Shown here: piece by piece, positions 22,006-22,066 of the stretch
Layout: every line of letters begins with the position of its first letter
Position numbering within the stretch: position 1 is the first letter of the stretch
Source: Nitrospinota bacterium
GTDB lineage: Bacteria > Nitrospinota > Nitrospinia > UBA9942 > JAHJSF01
Length of the DNA stretch: 22,066 nucleotides
NCBI GenBank assembly: GCA_018830405.1
Contig: JAHJSF010000174.1
Location: 1 to 22,066 of the forward strand
Reading direction: 5' to 3'
The notes under the pieces: generated by a model
Seen by the model: the letters and a program-made list of their open reading frames with translations, nothing else
Told to the model about the DNA's origin: nothing
Databases searched by the model: none
Program-made: the position numbers and the translations under genes

Positions 22006-22066
22006 TCAATCCCTGTTAATTTTACAACAATCTTTTCCGGTTGTTTAAGGCGTTATTTTTCACAGA

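Noticed and set aside
22024-22044. Terminator after rpoZ
   Set aside because: The stem has only five A/T-rich pairs (ACAAC/GTTGT) and no immediate T-run.

Overview
The window looks like chromosome of a Gram-negative-type bacterium: it has a lipoprotein thioredoxin-fold protein, an AmpG-type permease and a DksA-like factor. Base composition is moderate to AT-leaning, with frequent AGG/AGA and ATA codons. There is no rRNA or other phylogenetic marker, so I do not name a lineage; the cluster content and dispersed palindromes would fit an environmental, possibly anaerobic, bacterium.

Layout. (1) 1-4170, minus strand: a partial DsbA-like lipoprotein, aroF (DAHP synthase) and leuS. leuS is read from a consensus-like promoter at 4322-4351 whose spacer contains a run of nine G, and its leader carries a palindromic repeat. 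(2) 4202-7035, an accessory-looking stretch: palindromic repeats, an ampG-like permease, about 540 bases of nested inverted repeats, and an unfamiliar ORF with a HEPN-like R-x4-H motif followed at once by an attC-like site. (3) 7266-11077, plus strand: rnr (RNase R), then a fused protein with a truncated HemC-like domain, CobA and HemD. (4) 11093-20413, minus strand: a tightly packed 12-gene run for sulfate assimilation, with a clear promoter and candidate operator in front of an Rrf2-family regulator. (5) 20747-22005: tRNA-Phe(GAA), a small exported Cys/His-rich protein, a DksA-like protein and rpoZ.

The centre of interest is region 4. In transcription order it encodes an Rrf2 regulator, CysK, a ThiS/MoaD-like sulfur carrier (HcyS-like, ending GGGNF), a MetY-like sulfhydrylase, a ThiF/MoeB-like activating enzyme (HcyF-like), a JAMM metallopeptidase fused to a siroheme sulfite reductase, a TusA-like protein, a DUF2061 membrane protein, an APS-type CysH, CysD, CysN with a degenerate APS-kinase tail, and a precorrin-2 dehydrogenase. 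Together these read as sulfate -> APS -> sulfite -> sulfide -> carrier-protein thiocarboxylate -> homocysteine, with CysK as the cysteine branch. This resembles the protein-thiocarboxylate methionine pathway described in Wolinella succinogenes (HcyS/HcyF/HcyD/MetY/Sir). The siroheme needed by the reductase would come from the CobA-HemD fusion and the dehydrogenase, which meet tail to tail at 11077/11093.

The distinctive architectures are the JAMM-sulfite reductase fusion, the GGGNF carrier tail, the apparently dead APS-kinase domain paired with an APS-using CysH, and the HemC remnant on CobA-HemD. Functional assignments rest on motifs and gene order read by eye; no database search was possible.
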